Shown one piece after another: positions 36,828 to 45,676 of a stretch of 64,000 bases of DNA (within the stretch, counting starts at the first letter, position 1; the number at the start of each line of letters is the position of its first letter). The DNA comes from Psychrosphaera ytuae (GTDB taxonomy: Bacteria > Pseudomonadota > Gammaproteobacteria > Enterobacterales > Alteromonadaceae), in the NCBI RefSeq assembly GCF_017638545.1, contig NZ_CP072110.1:1488001-1552000 (forward strand), read 5' to 3'. The notes under the pieces were generated by a model. The model had not been told where the DNA came from. It ran no database searches and worked only from the letters and a program-made list of their open reading frames with translations. Made by a program: the position numbers and the translations under genes.

Positions 36828-37524
36828 CCTGCGCTTGCCCCTGTACTTGGTTAATCGACTCTATATCTAATACGTTGCCAAAGTGGCTTGCTAGTGTTTT
36901 GTCGTGACTGACAAACACCAACGTCGCTTGTGATTCGTCAGCGAGTTTAAACAGCAATTCAATAAATGCGTCACGGCTATTTTGGTCCAACGCTGAAGTC
37001 GGTTCATCGGCAATCAATAACTCTGGCTTATTGATCATAGCGCGTGCAATGGCGACTCGTTGCTGTTGACCTACGCTCAATTGGGACGCAGGTTGTGAAA
37101 GGATTGAATGGGGTAATTGCAAACTTTCAATTAAATGGAGTAAATGAACTTCGACCTGTTCTTTTACAGCGGGCTTAGCTGTGAAATAGTCGGCCAATAA
37201 AATATTGTCTCGTACCGATAAATAAGGGATCAAATTTAGCTGCTGAAATACAAAACCTATGTGTTGAGCTCTAAATTTGTCTTTTTGTTTGTTTTTAAGC
37301 GTTGCCAAGTCAGTATCAAGAATTGCAATACTGCCAGAGTTTGGCTCAACCATGCCGGTTAAAATATTGAGCAAGGTTGACTTGCCCGACCCAGATGGCC
37401 CGTACAAAAAGACATGTTCTCCCCGCTGAACTTCCCAACTACCAATTGACAATATGGTTCGTTCAGGCGCTTGCGGGTAACTAAACTTGAGCTTACTCAA
37501 CTTAATCACGTTGTGATTGGACAT
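36817..37524 (-). CDS. ABC transporter ATP-binding protein (LolD/MacB type)
   Basis: The 235-residue ATPase has Walker A GPSGSGKST, Q loop FVFQQLNLIPYLSV, signature LSVGQQQRVAIARAM, Walker B LLIADEPTSALD and the switch His in VFVSHDKTLASH. It is first in a two-gene unit with the permease, downstream of an intrinsic terminator that separates it from the S46 peptidase gene. It energises the permease; the transport substrate is not evident. Confidence 0.93.
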   Translation of the reverse strand: MSNHNVIKLSKLKFSYPQAPERTILSIGSWEVQRGEHVFLYGPSGSGKSTLLNILTGMVEPNSGSIAILDTDLATLKNKQKDKFRAQHIGFVFQQLNLIPYLSVRDNILLADYFTAKPAVKEQVEVHLLHLIESLQLPHSILSQPASQLSVGQQQRVAIARAMINKPELLIADEPTSALDQNSRDAFIELLFKLADESQATLVFVSHDKTLASHFGNVLDIESINQVQGQAQDVC

Positions 37525-37569
37525 AAAGGCTCCTCGATTTTATTACCGCTCATAATAACCAATCGGACA

Positions 37570-37600
37570 AAAAAAAGCAGTGAAGTCCACTGCTTTTTAG
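37570..37600. terminator. Intrinsic terminator after the S46 peptidase gene
   Basis: GCAGTG, loop AAGTC, CACTGC with A and T runs on the two sides, so it can act on either strand. On the minus strand it follows the peptidase stop by about 60 nt and precedes the ABC ATPase start. Confidence 0.8.
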
Positions 37601-37660
37601 AATAGTTATTAGTGACATAGCATGTAACACTAGGTCACCAAAGTAGGTTGCTATCGAGTT

Positions 37661-39835
37661 TTACTTCACAATAGTCATCTCGTCGATGATGTTTTGCGCG
37701 CCATCGATGTATTCCATTGTCCACAGCATAAACGGTACGCTAGTGTGAATAGCACGGTTTAACTTAGGATCGTAATCCCAGTCACCTATGATAGATTCGT
37801 AAACACCATCAAACACTAAACCAACAAACTCACCTTTGTCATTTAATGTTGCAGAACCTGAGTTACCGCCTGTAATGTCTAGGGTTGATAGGTAATTTAC
37901 CGGAACAGACCCTAGTTTTTCATTTTTGTATGGTCCGTACTTCTTCGCAGCAATGGCTTCGCGAATGTTCGGGAACAAATCAAACTCGTCGTCACCCGGA
38001 ATGTATTTCGCTAACATACCTTCAAGTGAGGTAAATGGTGTCGCGTATAATCCATCCTGAGGTGAGTAGCCTTTTACGTTGCCGTAAGTGATACGAAGTG
38101 AAGAGTTCGCGTCTGCATAAACGGCTTCACCACGGCTTTTCTTAAAGGCGATCATAGCTTCCATATACGCAGGACGAGCTTGTTGCAATTTACCGCTTAG
38201 CGCTTTGTCTTGCTCTTCTTTGGCCATTGCAACGTCATACATAGTAACTGCATATTGAATGAATGGATCGTCACTTTTCTCAAAGTCCTCGACTGATTTT
38301 TCCATCCAAGCCAAACGAGCTTCTGCCGTAGTTAGCTCTGTCTCAGCGTACATTTTGTTGATCTTGTCTTCCAATGCCTTCATGTCCAAACCTTGGTCTA
38401 AGCCAAAGTAAACATCAAAAGTCTCGTTGCGCTTTTCAGCTGGAAGCGTCATGTATTCTTTAACAAAGTGTAGGAACAATGCTTTATCTACTTGCTCATC
38501 AAAGCGTTTGTTGAGCACTTTCATACCTTGCTCAAAACGACGCATATCACGGTCTTGGAAACCACGACGACGCTCTACATTTGGCTTTTGCTTTTCGTGC
38601 GCTAATCGATACAAATTAGATGCAACTCGCATCATGCTGCCACGACTCACAAGACCTAACAACGTATCTGCTTCTTGATCTTTTTGCGATTCTAGAATCA
38701 GTGCATTTAAGGTATCGAGGGCCTTACCATATTTGGCTTTGCGGTTTTTATCTGCGTTAATCCAAGCTTTTAAGTCATTGTTTAACTGACGTTTACGCTC
38801 AAGCATGTCGCCTTTGTTGTAGCTCTCAATCATTGAGCCGTAGTTTTTGGCGTAATTAGCTAAACCCGCAATCGTACCTGCGTACTTGATACGAGCGTCA
38901 CTGCCCTCTTCTGAGTTTGCTTTGATAACATCAATATACTCTTCTTGAAGGCGCTTAGAACGCGGATAGACATTGGTAAATTGATTTTCAACTTCGACGT
39001 CGGTTCGGTAGCGATTTGTTCGGCCTGGGTAGCCCAACACCATCACGTAATCACCTTCATCAACGCCATTTGCATTTACTTTCAAAAATGCATCTGGTTT
39101 AAACGGCACGTTATCTTCTGAGTAATCAGCTGGCTTGCCATCTTTACCAACATAAGCGCGATAAAATGACCAGTCACCAGTATGACGAGGCCACATCCAG
39201 TTGTCCGTATCACCACCAAACTTACCAATACTTGAAGGCGGTGCGTAGACTAAGCGAACATCGCGAATAGCGAGCTGTTTAATTAAAAAATATTCTGCGC
39301 CACCGTGGAAGCTGTAAACACTACAACGGTAATCTTGTGATGCTTCACAGTCTGCGACTAGCTCTTTTTCACGCTTATCAATCGCATCAAAATACGCCAC
39401 ACCCGTGGCACCATGAGGAATAGACGACTTGATATCTTTCGTCACATTTGTGAGTGATTCAGTCACGTAAATACGAGAGTTTGGCGTTGCAGCCAGCTCT
39501 TTGTCTTTGCTTTTGGCAACAAAGCCATTAACTAATAAGTTGTTCTCTGCGGTAGAGTTATGCTGAATATTGCCATACGCACAGTGGTGGTTAGTTACTA
39601 CCAAGCCTTGCTCTGACAAAAACGATGCAGAGCAGCCCCCCAAGCTTACTATCGCGTTCATTGGGAATTGGCTTAAATCTGCCATTTTTTCTGGATTAAG
39701 CTTTAGACCCGCCGCTTTTAATTGTTTTTTGATTTGCGGTAATTGGTGAGGTTGCCACATACCCTCGTCTGCTTGTGCAGTCGCGCCAACAAGAGCCGAA
39801 AGTGCAATCCCTGTTGTCATTAACTTTTTAATCAT
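37661..39835 (-). CDS. Exported S46-family dipeptidyl peptidase (DPP7/DPP11-like)
   Basis: Serine exopeptidase that releases dipeptides from N-termini of peptides in the periplasm or outside. Signal peptide (MIKKLMTTGIALSALVGATAQA), then the chymotrypsin-like catalytic region GGCSASFLSEQGLVVTNHHC (catalytic His), GKFGGDTDNWMWPRHTGDW (Asp) and, near the end, DITGGNSGSATLN (Ser). The central helical S46 domain lies between. Length 724 is typical. It fits a peptide-scavenging marine lifestyle. It is a single gene with its own terminator. Confidence 0.95.
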   Translation of the reverse strand: MIKKLMTTGIALSALVGATAQADEGMWQPHQLPQIKKQLKAAGLKLNPEKMADLSQFPMNAIVSLGGCSASFLSEQGLVVTNHHCAYGNIQHNSTAENNLLVNGFVAKSKDKELAATPNSRIYVTESLTNVTKDIKSSIPHGATGVAYFDAIDKREKELVADCEASQDYRCSVYSFHGGAEYFLIKQLAIRDVRLVYAPPSSIGKFGGDTDNWMWPRHTGDWSFYRAYVGKDGKPADYSEDNVPFKPDAFLKVNANGVDEGDYVMVLGYPGRTNRYRTDVEVENQFTNVYPRSKRLQEEYIDVIKANSEEGSDARIKYAGTIAGLANYAKNYGSMIESYNKGDMLERKRQLNNDLKAWINADKNRKAKYGKALDTLNALILESQKDQEADTLLGLVSRGSMMRVASNLYRLAHEKQKPNVERRRGFQDRDMRRFEQGMKVLNKRFDEQVDKALFLHFVKEYMTLPAEKRNETFDVYFGLDQGLDMKALEDKINKMYAETELTTAEARLAWMEKSVEDFEKSDDPFIQYAVTMYDVAMAKEEQDKALSGKLQQARPAYMEAMIAFKKSRGEAVYADANSSLRITYGNVKGYSPQDGLYATPFTSLEGMLAKYIPGDDEFDLFPNIREAIAAKKYGPYKNEKLGSVPVNYLSTLDITGGNSGSATLNDKGEFVGLVFDGVYESIIGDWDYDPKLNRAIHTSVPFMLWTMEYIDGAQNIIDEMTIVK

Positions 39836-40014
39836 TAGATTTCCTTGACCTTTTTGAGTGTCTTTAAGTTATAAAATAACATTTTTAGTGTTACCGATTT
39901 TTGTTCAAAAAGTAATCCCCTTTGAGACAAAACTAGATGAATTCACGATGATATTTGTCACTAAATGTAAACGGTTTGGTATCATGCCAAAAAGGCAGAG
40001 TATTGAGGGAAGTG

Positions 40015-41064
40015 GTGTTAGACATTTACGCAGGCCCAGCAGCAAAGCAACAAATTTTAGAGAGAGGCTTTCGGCCGGAAGATTTTTCCACGTTTTTGGG
40101 TGCGTCTGGTGGACCCAAGTGGTTTAGCTTATTTGGCTTAGACAAATATTTGTTTGGAGAGTTTTTTAAAGACTCGTTTCACTCAATGGACTTGATTGGC
40201 TCTTCTGCTGGTGCTTTTAGAGCCTCTTGTCTTGCTCAAAACGACCCTGTGCAGGCGATATCAGAGCTTGCATATCGTTATGCTGCGACTGATTTTGCGT
40301 TAGATGCAACTCCAACCGGTGTAACAAGGGCTGCGCAACAGTTACTTGGCCATATTCTTCCGACAGATAAGTGCCAGGAAGTACTTGATAACCCACAGCG
40401 TAGAGTTCACTTTTTGACGGCTCGTTGTTTAGGTTCCGTAGCCAATGAAAACAAATTAAAACAGGGGTTGGGCTTGGCCAAAAGCCTCATCAATAATGCA
40501 ATCGGCCGACAACACCTAACAAAGCAATATCAACGCGTCATTTTTTCGAGCAATCCACAACCATTGTCTTTACAAGAAACGGCGGTCTTCACGACCGAAA
40601 CCGTACCATTAAGCCAAGATAACTTTCATTCGGCATTATTAGCCAGCGGTGCTATCCCTATGGTGATGTTGGGTATACCTGATATTCCAGGAGCTCCAAA
40701 AGGTATGTATCGCGATGGCGGGATCATTGACTACCATTTTGATTTTACTGTGCAAAACGACGGCCTTACGCTATACCCTCATTTTAATAAAACCCCGAAG
40801 GCTGGCTGGTTTGACAAAAACCTAAAACGTACTGCCAGTGCCAAGCACTACGACAAAACAGTTATGCTGGTACCGTCTGATGAATTTGTAAGCCAATTGC
40901 CGTTTAGCAAAATACCAGATAGAACTGACTTTGAAAAAATGGATGCCACAACTAGAATTCGCTACTGGCATACGGTATTTGAAGAAACAGAAAGACTTGC
41001 TGAGTCGTTCGATAATATGGTCAAAAAGTTTGATCCGGCAAGGTTAAAGCCACTTGCGTTTTAA
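40015..41064 (+). CDS. Patatin-like phospholipase family protein
   Basis: The nucleophile elbow is IGSSAGAFR (GxSxG), preceded by GASGGPKW, and the catalytic Asp is in YRDGGIIDYH, so the Ser-Asp dyad is intact. There is no signal peptide. The start is uncertain: GTG at 40015 has GAGG 6 nt upstream and begins just before LDIYAGPAAKQ, while a TTG at 39955 extends it by 20 residues with no visible Shine-Dalgarno. Substrate (phospholipid or other ester) is unknown. It converges with acpS 9 nt away. Confidence 0.85.
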   Translation: MLDIYAGPAAKQQILERGFRPEDFSTFLGASGGPKWFSLFGLDKYLFGEFFKDSFHSMDLIGSSAGAFRASCLAQNDPVQAISELAYRYAATDFALDATPTGVTRAAQQLLGHILPTDKCQEVLDNPQRRVHFLTARCLGSVANENKLKQGLGLAKSLINNAIGRQHLTKQYQRVIFSSNPQPLSLQETAVFTTETVPLSQDNFHSALLASGAIPMVMLGIPDIPGAPKGMYRDGGIIDYHFDFTVQNDGLTLYPHFNKTPKAGWFDKNLKRTASAKHYDKTVMLVPSDEFVSQLPFSKIPDRTDFEKMDATTRIRYWHTVFEETERLAESFDNMVKKFDPARLKPLAF

Positions 41065-41073
41065 AAAAGCGGT

Positions 41074-41451
41074 TTAATTACTTAAAACGACTGTCGCAAC
41101 CGCAACGTCTTGCTCGTCACTGATACTAAGTAAAACACTCTTCACTCCACGTTGACTGGCAATATCTTGTGCCTTTGCAGAAAAGGTCATATGAGGCGCG
41201 CCGTATTCATCATTGGTAATTTCGAAATGATGGAAAGATATTCCGCGCCCTATACCTAAGCCTATCGCTTTAGCAGCCGCTTCTTTGGCTGCCCAGCGTT
41301 TGGCTAAATAACGGCCAGGCTGAGCGTGTTGACGAAAAATGGACAGCTCAGTTTCCGTCAAAACCCGTTCAGCCAGGCGATCGGATTTTTCAATCGCCTG
41401 CTCTACTCGACTAATGGTAACTATATCCGTCCCTAGACCTAGCACAGACAT
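41074..41451 (-). CDS. acpS: Holo-[acyl-carrier-protein] synthase AcpS
   Basis: Transfers 4'-phosphopantetheine from CoA to ACP. The 125-residue protein has VLGLGTDIVTISRVEQAIE with the magnesium-binding Asp, and AKRWAAKEAAAKAIGLG with the catalytic Glu/Lys. It starts 2 nt after pdxJ ends, the conserved pdxJ-acpS pair, and is the last gene of the rpoE-to-acpS run. Confidence 0.97.
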   Translation of the reverse strand: MSVLGLGTDIVTISRVEQAIEKSDRLAERVLTETELSIFRQHAQPGRYLAKRWAAKEAAAKAIGLGIGRGISFHHFEITNDEYGAPHMTFSAKAQDIASQRGVKSVLLSISDEQDVAVATVVLSN

Positions 41452-41453
41452 TG

Positions 41454-42191
41454 TTAAATACCCTGACGAGCTTCGTTCATTAGTGTCTTCATGTCGCGTA
41501 CGGCTTTGTCCAAACCATCAATAGCAGCACGAGCAATAATTGCATGACCGATATTTAACTCATAAATATCAGGAATAGCCGCGATCGGCTTAACATTGTG
41601 GTAGTGAAGACCGTGGCCAGCATTAACGATGATCCCCTGCTGAGTGGCAAAGGCAACACCGTGCTGAATTCGAGCAAGTTCAGCTTCCATCTCTTGCTCA
41701 GTCTCAGCGTCGGCATAGTGGCCGGTGTGGATTTCGATATAAGGCGCACCAGTTTTGGCAGCTGCCGTGATTTGAGCTTCGTCAGCATCAATAAACAAAG
41801 ATACTTTTGAACCAATCGCCGTCAAACGCTCAACGGCGTCTTTTACTTTATCGAATTGACCAACAACGTCCAAGCCACCTTCGGTGGTTAACTCTTCGCG
41901 CTTTTCTGGTACTAAACAAACAAAAGGTGGCTTAACTTCGGATGCAATTGCGATCATTTCGTCGGTCACTGCCATCTCTAAATTCATTCGAGTTTGAATC
42001 GTTTTAGCTAGAGTATAAACATCGCGGTCTTGGATATGACGGCGGTCTTCTCGTAAGTGAATAGTAATGCCACTTGCACCGGCGTGTTCAGCGACAGCGG
42101 CTGCATGGATTGGGTCAGGGTACGTCGTTCCACGTGCTTGTCGTAACGTTGCAATGTGGTCAATGTTCACCCCTAAATGAATTTCACTCAT
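41454..42191 (-). CDS. pdxJ: Pyridoxine 5'-phosphate synthase PdxJ
   Basis: Condenses 1-deoxy-D-xylulose 5-phosphate with 3-amino-2-oxopropyl phosphate to make PNP. The sequence starts MSEIHLGVNIDHIATLRQAR and contains TIHLREDRRHIQDRDV, the catalytic Glu region EIHTGHYADA and NAGHGLHYHN. The ATG at 42191 (245 aa) has GGAG 5 nt upstream, so I prefer it over an upstream start at 42260 that would overlap recO. Confidence 0.97.
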   Translation of the reverse strand: MSEIHLGVNIDHIATLRQARGTTYPDPIHAAAVAEHAGASGITIHLREDRRHIQDRDVYTLAKTIQTRMNLEMAVTDEMIAIASEVKPPFVCLVPEKREELTTEGGLDVVGQFDKVKDAVERLTAIGSKVSLFIDADEAQITAAAKTGAPYIEIHTGHYADAETEQEMEAELARIQHGVAFATQQGIIVNAGHGLHYHNVKPIAAIPDIYELNIGHAIIARAAIDGLDKAVRDMKTLMNEARQGI

Positions 42192-42219
42192 ATCTACTCC
42201 AATTCCTGTTTTTAACCTG

Positions 42220-42987
42220 TTATTTTCTAAATAATTCTCTTGATTTGAGTGGCTTATCACCTAAGTGAACCTGTAAGCAAAGACGCATAATTCCTTTAGC
42301 CACTCGTAAATCTTCTTTTAATACTTCACTATCCGGATTTTCGACCATATCGAGTGTTGTGTCTAACCGTTGAGCCAAAGATAGTATTTGGTGTCCTGTA
42401 ATACTACCCGGCTTGTCACTTGTCATCACAAAACCTCGGTCGGGCCTAAGCTCGTAACTTGCTCCAGACGCAATTTCTACACCATGCTCACACTCGTTCT
42501 GAAAACTAATACCGTATCCCAACATGACTAACAAACGGTACTCAAACTGCCTCAAAATCAACTCTAACCAAAGCCCTTCGCTACCGAGTTGTTCGGGGGT
42601 TTTAGCTAGGTATTTGAGTGCATAGGTGTATAACGCATAAAGCTCTGGGTAGTCTTCGTCTGCTTTACACAAGCGACATATTAGTTCGTTGATGTAAAAG
42701 CCGCAAAACAAGGCTTTACCCTTCAGTTCAGTTAGTTGCCTAGCTAATGATTGGTTTTCATCAACACTTTTTAACGTGCGCAGCCCAGATGTTTTTCGAA
42801 ATTGAATTACCAGTGGTCTGAATGGTCTGAATAGTGCCGTCTTCGCGGTGTTTTTTTTACTGCCTTTAAAGCCGATGATGGACATGCGCCCTTCACCGGC
42901 AACCAACATTTCAATTAACAGTTGGTTTTCTTTAAACGGTCGAGTGTGCAGAATAAAAGCGGGCGCGTACTCCAGTTCCTTTGCCAT
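42220..42987 (-). CDS. recO: DNA repair protein RecO
   Basis: Loads RecA on SSB-coated DNA with RecR. The OB-fold N-terminus (APAFILHTRPFKENQLLIEM) is followed by GEGRMSIIGFKGSKKNTAKT and a helical domain with Cys residues (GFYINELICRLCKADEDYPELY), typical of RecO. The 255-residue length is normal. It lies between era (18 nt) and pdxJ as in E. coli. Confidence 0.95.
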   Translation of the reverse strand: MAKELEYAPAFILHTRPFKENQLLIEMLVAGEGRMSIIGFKGSKKNTAKTALFRPFRPLVIQFRKTSGLRTLKSVDENQSLARQLTELKGKALFCGFYINELICRLCKADEDYPELYALYTYALKYLAKTPEQLGSEGLWLELILRQFEYRLLVMLGYGISFQNECEHGVEIASGASYELRPDRGFVMTSDKPGSITGHQILSLAQRLDTTLDMVENPDSEVLKEDLRVAKGIMRLCLQVHLGDKPLKSRELFRK

Positions 42988-43005
42988 TACTTGCCCACTT
43001 ATAAA

Positions 43006-43971
43006 TTAGTCTTCTGAATATCCCAACGAACGCAACGCACGTTCATCGTCAGCCCAACCACTTTTCACTTTAACCCAAAGTTCTAGGTAGACTTTTTCGT
43101 CTAATAGTTTTTCGAGATCCTGACGAGCATCACGGCCAATCACTTTTAGTTTTTCGCCTTTTTTACCGATAACCATTTTCTTTTGGCCTTCGCGTTCAAC
43201 CAAAATCAATGCATTGATACGCCAAATCTTTTCATCCCATTTAAACTGCTCAATCTCGACAGTTGCAGAGTATGGCAACTCTTCACCCATAAAGCGCATT
43301 AGCTTTTCACGAACGATTTCAGCCGCCATAAAACGTGAAGAACGGTCTGTTACGTGATCTTCAGGGAAGAAAAATGGATTTTCTGGTAAGTAGTTGCGTA
43401 CTGAAGCTTTAATTGGCTCAACGTTAGTGCCTTTTTCGGCAGAAATTGGAATAATCTCTTCAAAGTCGTGCTTAGCCGATAGAGTCTGTAAAAACGGCAT
43501 CAAAGTCTCTTTGTCTTTGATCATATCGACTTTGTTTATCAATAAAATCACTGGCTTTTTAGAACGACGGATCTTCGTTAAGACCATTTCGTCATCTTCA
43601 GTCCACTTTAGAGCTTCAACAACAAACAACACTACTTCAACATCGCCAAGGGCACTTGATGCTGCACGGTTCATTAATTTGTTAATGGCGCGCTTTTCTT
43701 CTTTGTGAAGACCCGGTGTGTCAACATAAACGATTTGCTCGTTGCCTTCAGTGTGAATACCCAAAATACGATGACGCGTTGTTTGCGGCTTTTTGGAGGT
43801 AATACTGATCTTTTGCTCAAGAATGTGATTCATCAACGTAGACTTACCTACGTTTGGACGACCAACAATGGCAACGAGACCACACTTTTTGGTTTGGCTT
43901 AAATCAGCGCGATTGTTTAAGTTATTTAACAAGGCATCTAATTCGGCCTGGTTTTGATCTGAATTGCTCAC
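43006..43971 (-). CDS. era: GTPase Era
   Basis: Ribosome-assembly GTPase that binds the 3' end of 16S rRNA. G1 is IVGRPNVGKSTLMNH, G2 lies in KPQTTRHRILGI, G3 is DTPGLH, G4 is NKVD and G5 SAEKG. The C-terminal KH domain (about 225-310) contains VIGKKGEKLKVIGRDAR. A 20-residue polar N-terminal extension precedes the G domain. The start overlaps rnc by 4 nt. Confidence 0.97.
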   Translation of the reverse strand: MSNSDQNQAELDALLNNLNNRADLSQTKKCGLVAIVGRPNVGKSTLMNHILEQKISITSKKPQTTRHRILGIHTEGNEQIVYVDTPGLHKEEKRAINKLMNRAASSALGDVEVVLFVVEALKWTEDDEMVLTKIRRSKKPVILLINKVDMIKDKETLMPFLQTLSAKHDFEEIIPISAEKGTNVEPIKASVRNYLPENPFFFPEDHVTDRSSRFMAAEIVREKLMRFMGEELPYSATVEIEQFKWDEKIWRINALILVEREGQKKMVIGKKGEKLKVIGRDARQDLEKLLDEKVYLELWVKVKSGWADDERALRSLGYSED

Positions 43972-44642
43972 TTTGTAATTACCTCTAATGCTTTTTCTGC
44001 CGCAGCTTGTTCTGCTTTACGGCGGCTTGACCCTTTTGCAACCATTGACTCACCCGTCTCTAATCGGCACTCAACGGTAAACATCTGGTTGTGTGCCTGG
44101 CCTGTTGTTTCAATCACTTCATAAACAGGCAATGGTTGCTGTCTAGACTGCAGCCACTCTTGCAGTCGTGTTTTGGGGTCTTTTAATGCTTTTGATGGAT
44201 CAACCGCAGCTAAATATTCTTCTACTAAGCCTAGAACAAATTTTTTACATTGTTCGATATCTGAGTCTAAATAAACCGCACCAATAATGGCTTCAACTGC
44301 ATCCTCTAAAATTGAATCACGTCTAAAACCACCGCTTTTCATTTCACCTGGACCTAAGACCAACCAATTGCTTAGCTCAAAAGCTTTGGCGATTTTGGTC
44401 AACGTCTGCCCACGAACAATTTGAGAGCGCATGCGAGTCAGTTCACCTTCGGTCGCTTTAGGGAAATTAAAGTACAGGGCTTCGGCAACGAACATCCCGA
44501 GAAGAGAGTCACCGATAAATTCAAGGCGCTCATTGTGAGCGCCCTTTGCACTGCGGTGAGTCAGTGCTTGTTTTAATAAAGACTCGTTATTAAATTGATA
44601 ACCGAGTTGTTTACCTAACTGTGTGTAATCTTTTTTGATCAA
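43968..44642 (-). CDS. rnc: Ribonuclease III
   Basis: Double-stranded RNA endonuclease for rRNA and mRNA processing. The signature HNERLEFIGDSLLGMFVAE and the metal-binding EDAVEAIIGAVYLDS are intact, and a double-stranded RNA-binding domain occupies about 155-224 (DPKTRLQEWLQSRQQ, GSSRRKAEQAAAEKALE). Length 224 matches E. coli (226). It is between lepB and era. Confidence 0.97.
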   Translation of the reverse strand: MIKKDYTQLGKQLGYQFNNESLLKQALTHRSAKGAHNERLEFIGDSLLGMFVAEALYFNFPKATEGELTRMRSQIVRGQTLTKIAKAFELSNWLVLGPGEMKSGGFRRDSILEDAVEAIIGAVYLDSDIEQCKKFVLGLVEEYLAAVDPSKALKDPKTRLQEWLQSRQQPLPVYEVIETTGQAHNQMFTVECRLETGESMVAKGSSRRKAEQAAAEKALEVITK

Positions 44643-44714
44643 TGCTTACTCTTTTGTCTTAAATCATCTTTGCTGTGCCACTTAGTATGTGGCATTCGGC
44701 AAAGAAGGAAGTGT

Positions 44715-45635
44715 TTACTGCACACTTCCCAAACGTGAAAATCGAATGTCTACTGGAATAAAGTCCGGTAGCCAGCTGATCTTTCCGTCGTTAAAGATAA
44801 AGCTCATCCAAATGAAGACCGCTTTACCCACCATTTGTTCTTCGCTAACAAAGCCCCAAAAGCGGCTGTCAGTACTATTATCGCGGTTATCACCCATCAT
44901 AAAGTAATACCCTTCTGGAACAATCCACTCTCCCTGACGAGTGCCAGGTTGCGAATAAAACTGCTCAGCCATATCTGGATATCTCGGGTTAATCAGAACA
45001 TCGTGCTCTACATTGCCTAACTGCTCTTTGGCTGTGATCAAAGGTACACCCATCATCTCAAACTCACCCTGAGCAACTTTGTTTAGCTCGACGCGATTTA
45101 GTTTGCCACAATCGTCCGGCTGACGTTCACAGCTCGGTTGAATGAACAACTGCTTGTTGCGATAAATAACTCTGTCGCCTGGCACACCAATAACACGCTT
45201 GATGTAATCTAAACGTTCATCAAGTGGATATTTAAATACCGCAATATCACCGCGCTCAGGCTTGCCAGTCTCAATCAGTTCTGAACGCCAAATTGGGTCG
45301 TGAACACCATACGAATACTTCTGAACCAAGATAAAATCACCGACTAGCATAGTTGGCATCATAGAGCCTGACGGAATTTGAAATGGTTCGAATAAGAAAG
45401 AACGAAATATGGTAATTAACGCCAATATTGGAAAAATTGACTGTGCCGTTTCCGCAATTACTGGCTGAGGGGCGACTTTTTCAAGTTCATCATCAGGAAG
45501 AGTGCCCCCCGCGACGGCTAATGCTTGTTCTACTTTAGCGCGACGAGCCGGTGCCCATAGCTTTGCATCGATTAGCCAAATAAGGCCACAAGCCAAGGTT
45601 AACACCACTAAAAATACTGCAAAATATCCTGCCAT
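44715..45635 (-). CDS. lepB: Signal peptidase I (LepB)
   Basis: Cleaves signal peptides of exported proteins. Two N-terminal membrane segments (AGYFAVFLVVLTLACGLIWLI and a second near residue 65) precede the catalytic domain. The Ser is in IPSGSMMPTMLVGD, the Lys in LDYIKRVIGVPGDRV, and box E is MGDNRDNSTDSRFWGFV. The ATG at 45635 has AGGAAG 8 nt upstream; an upstream TTG at 45659 is less likely. Length is 306. Confidence 0.96.
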   Translation of the reverse strand: MAGYFAVFLVVLTLACGLIWLIDAKLWAPARRAKVEQALAVAGGTLPDDELEKVAPQPVIAETAQSIFPILALITIFRSFLFEPFQIPSGSMMPTMLVGDFILVQKYSYGVHDPIWRSELIETGKPERGDIAVFKYPLDERLDYIKRVIGVPGDRVIYRNKQLFIQPSCERQPDDCGKLNRVELNKVAQGEFEMMGVPLITAKEQLGNVEHDVLINPRYPDMAEQFYSQPGTRQGEWIVPEGYYFMMGDNRDNSTDSRFWGFVSEEQMVGKAVFIWMSFIFNDGKISWLPDFIPVDIRFSRLGSVQ

Positions 45636-45676
45636 ACTCAGTTCTTCCTGTGTGAACAAATCGGCCTAATGGCCGA

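Noticed and set aside
39858..40127. 89-residue open frame upstream of and overlapping the patatin-like gene
   Set aside because: Different frame from the patatin motifs and no family resemblance; it is a shadow.
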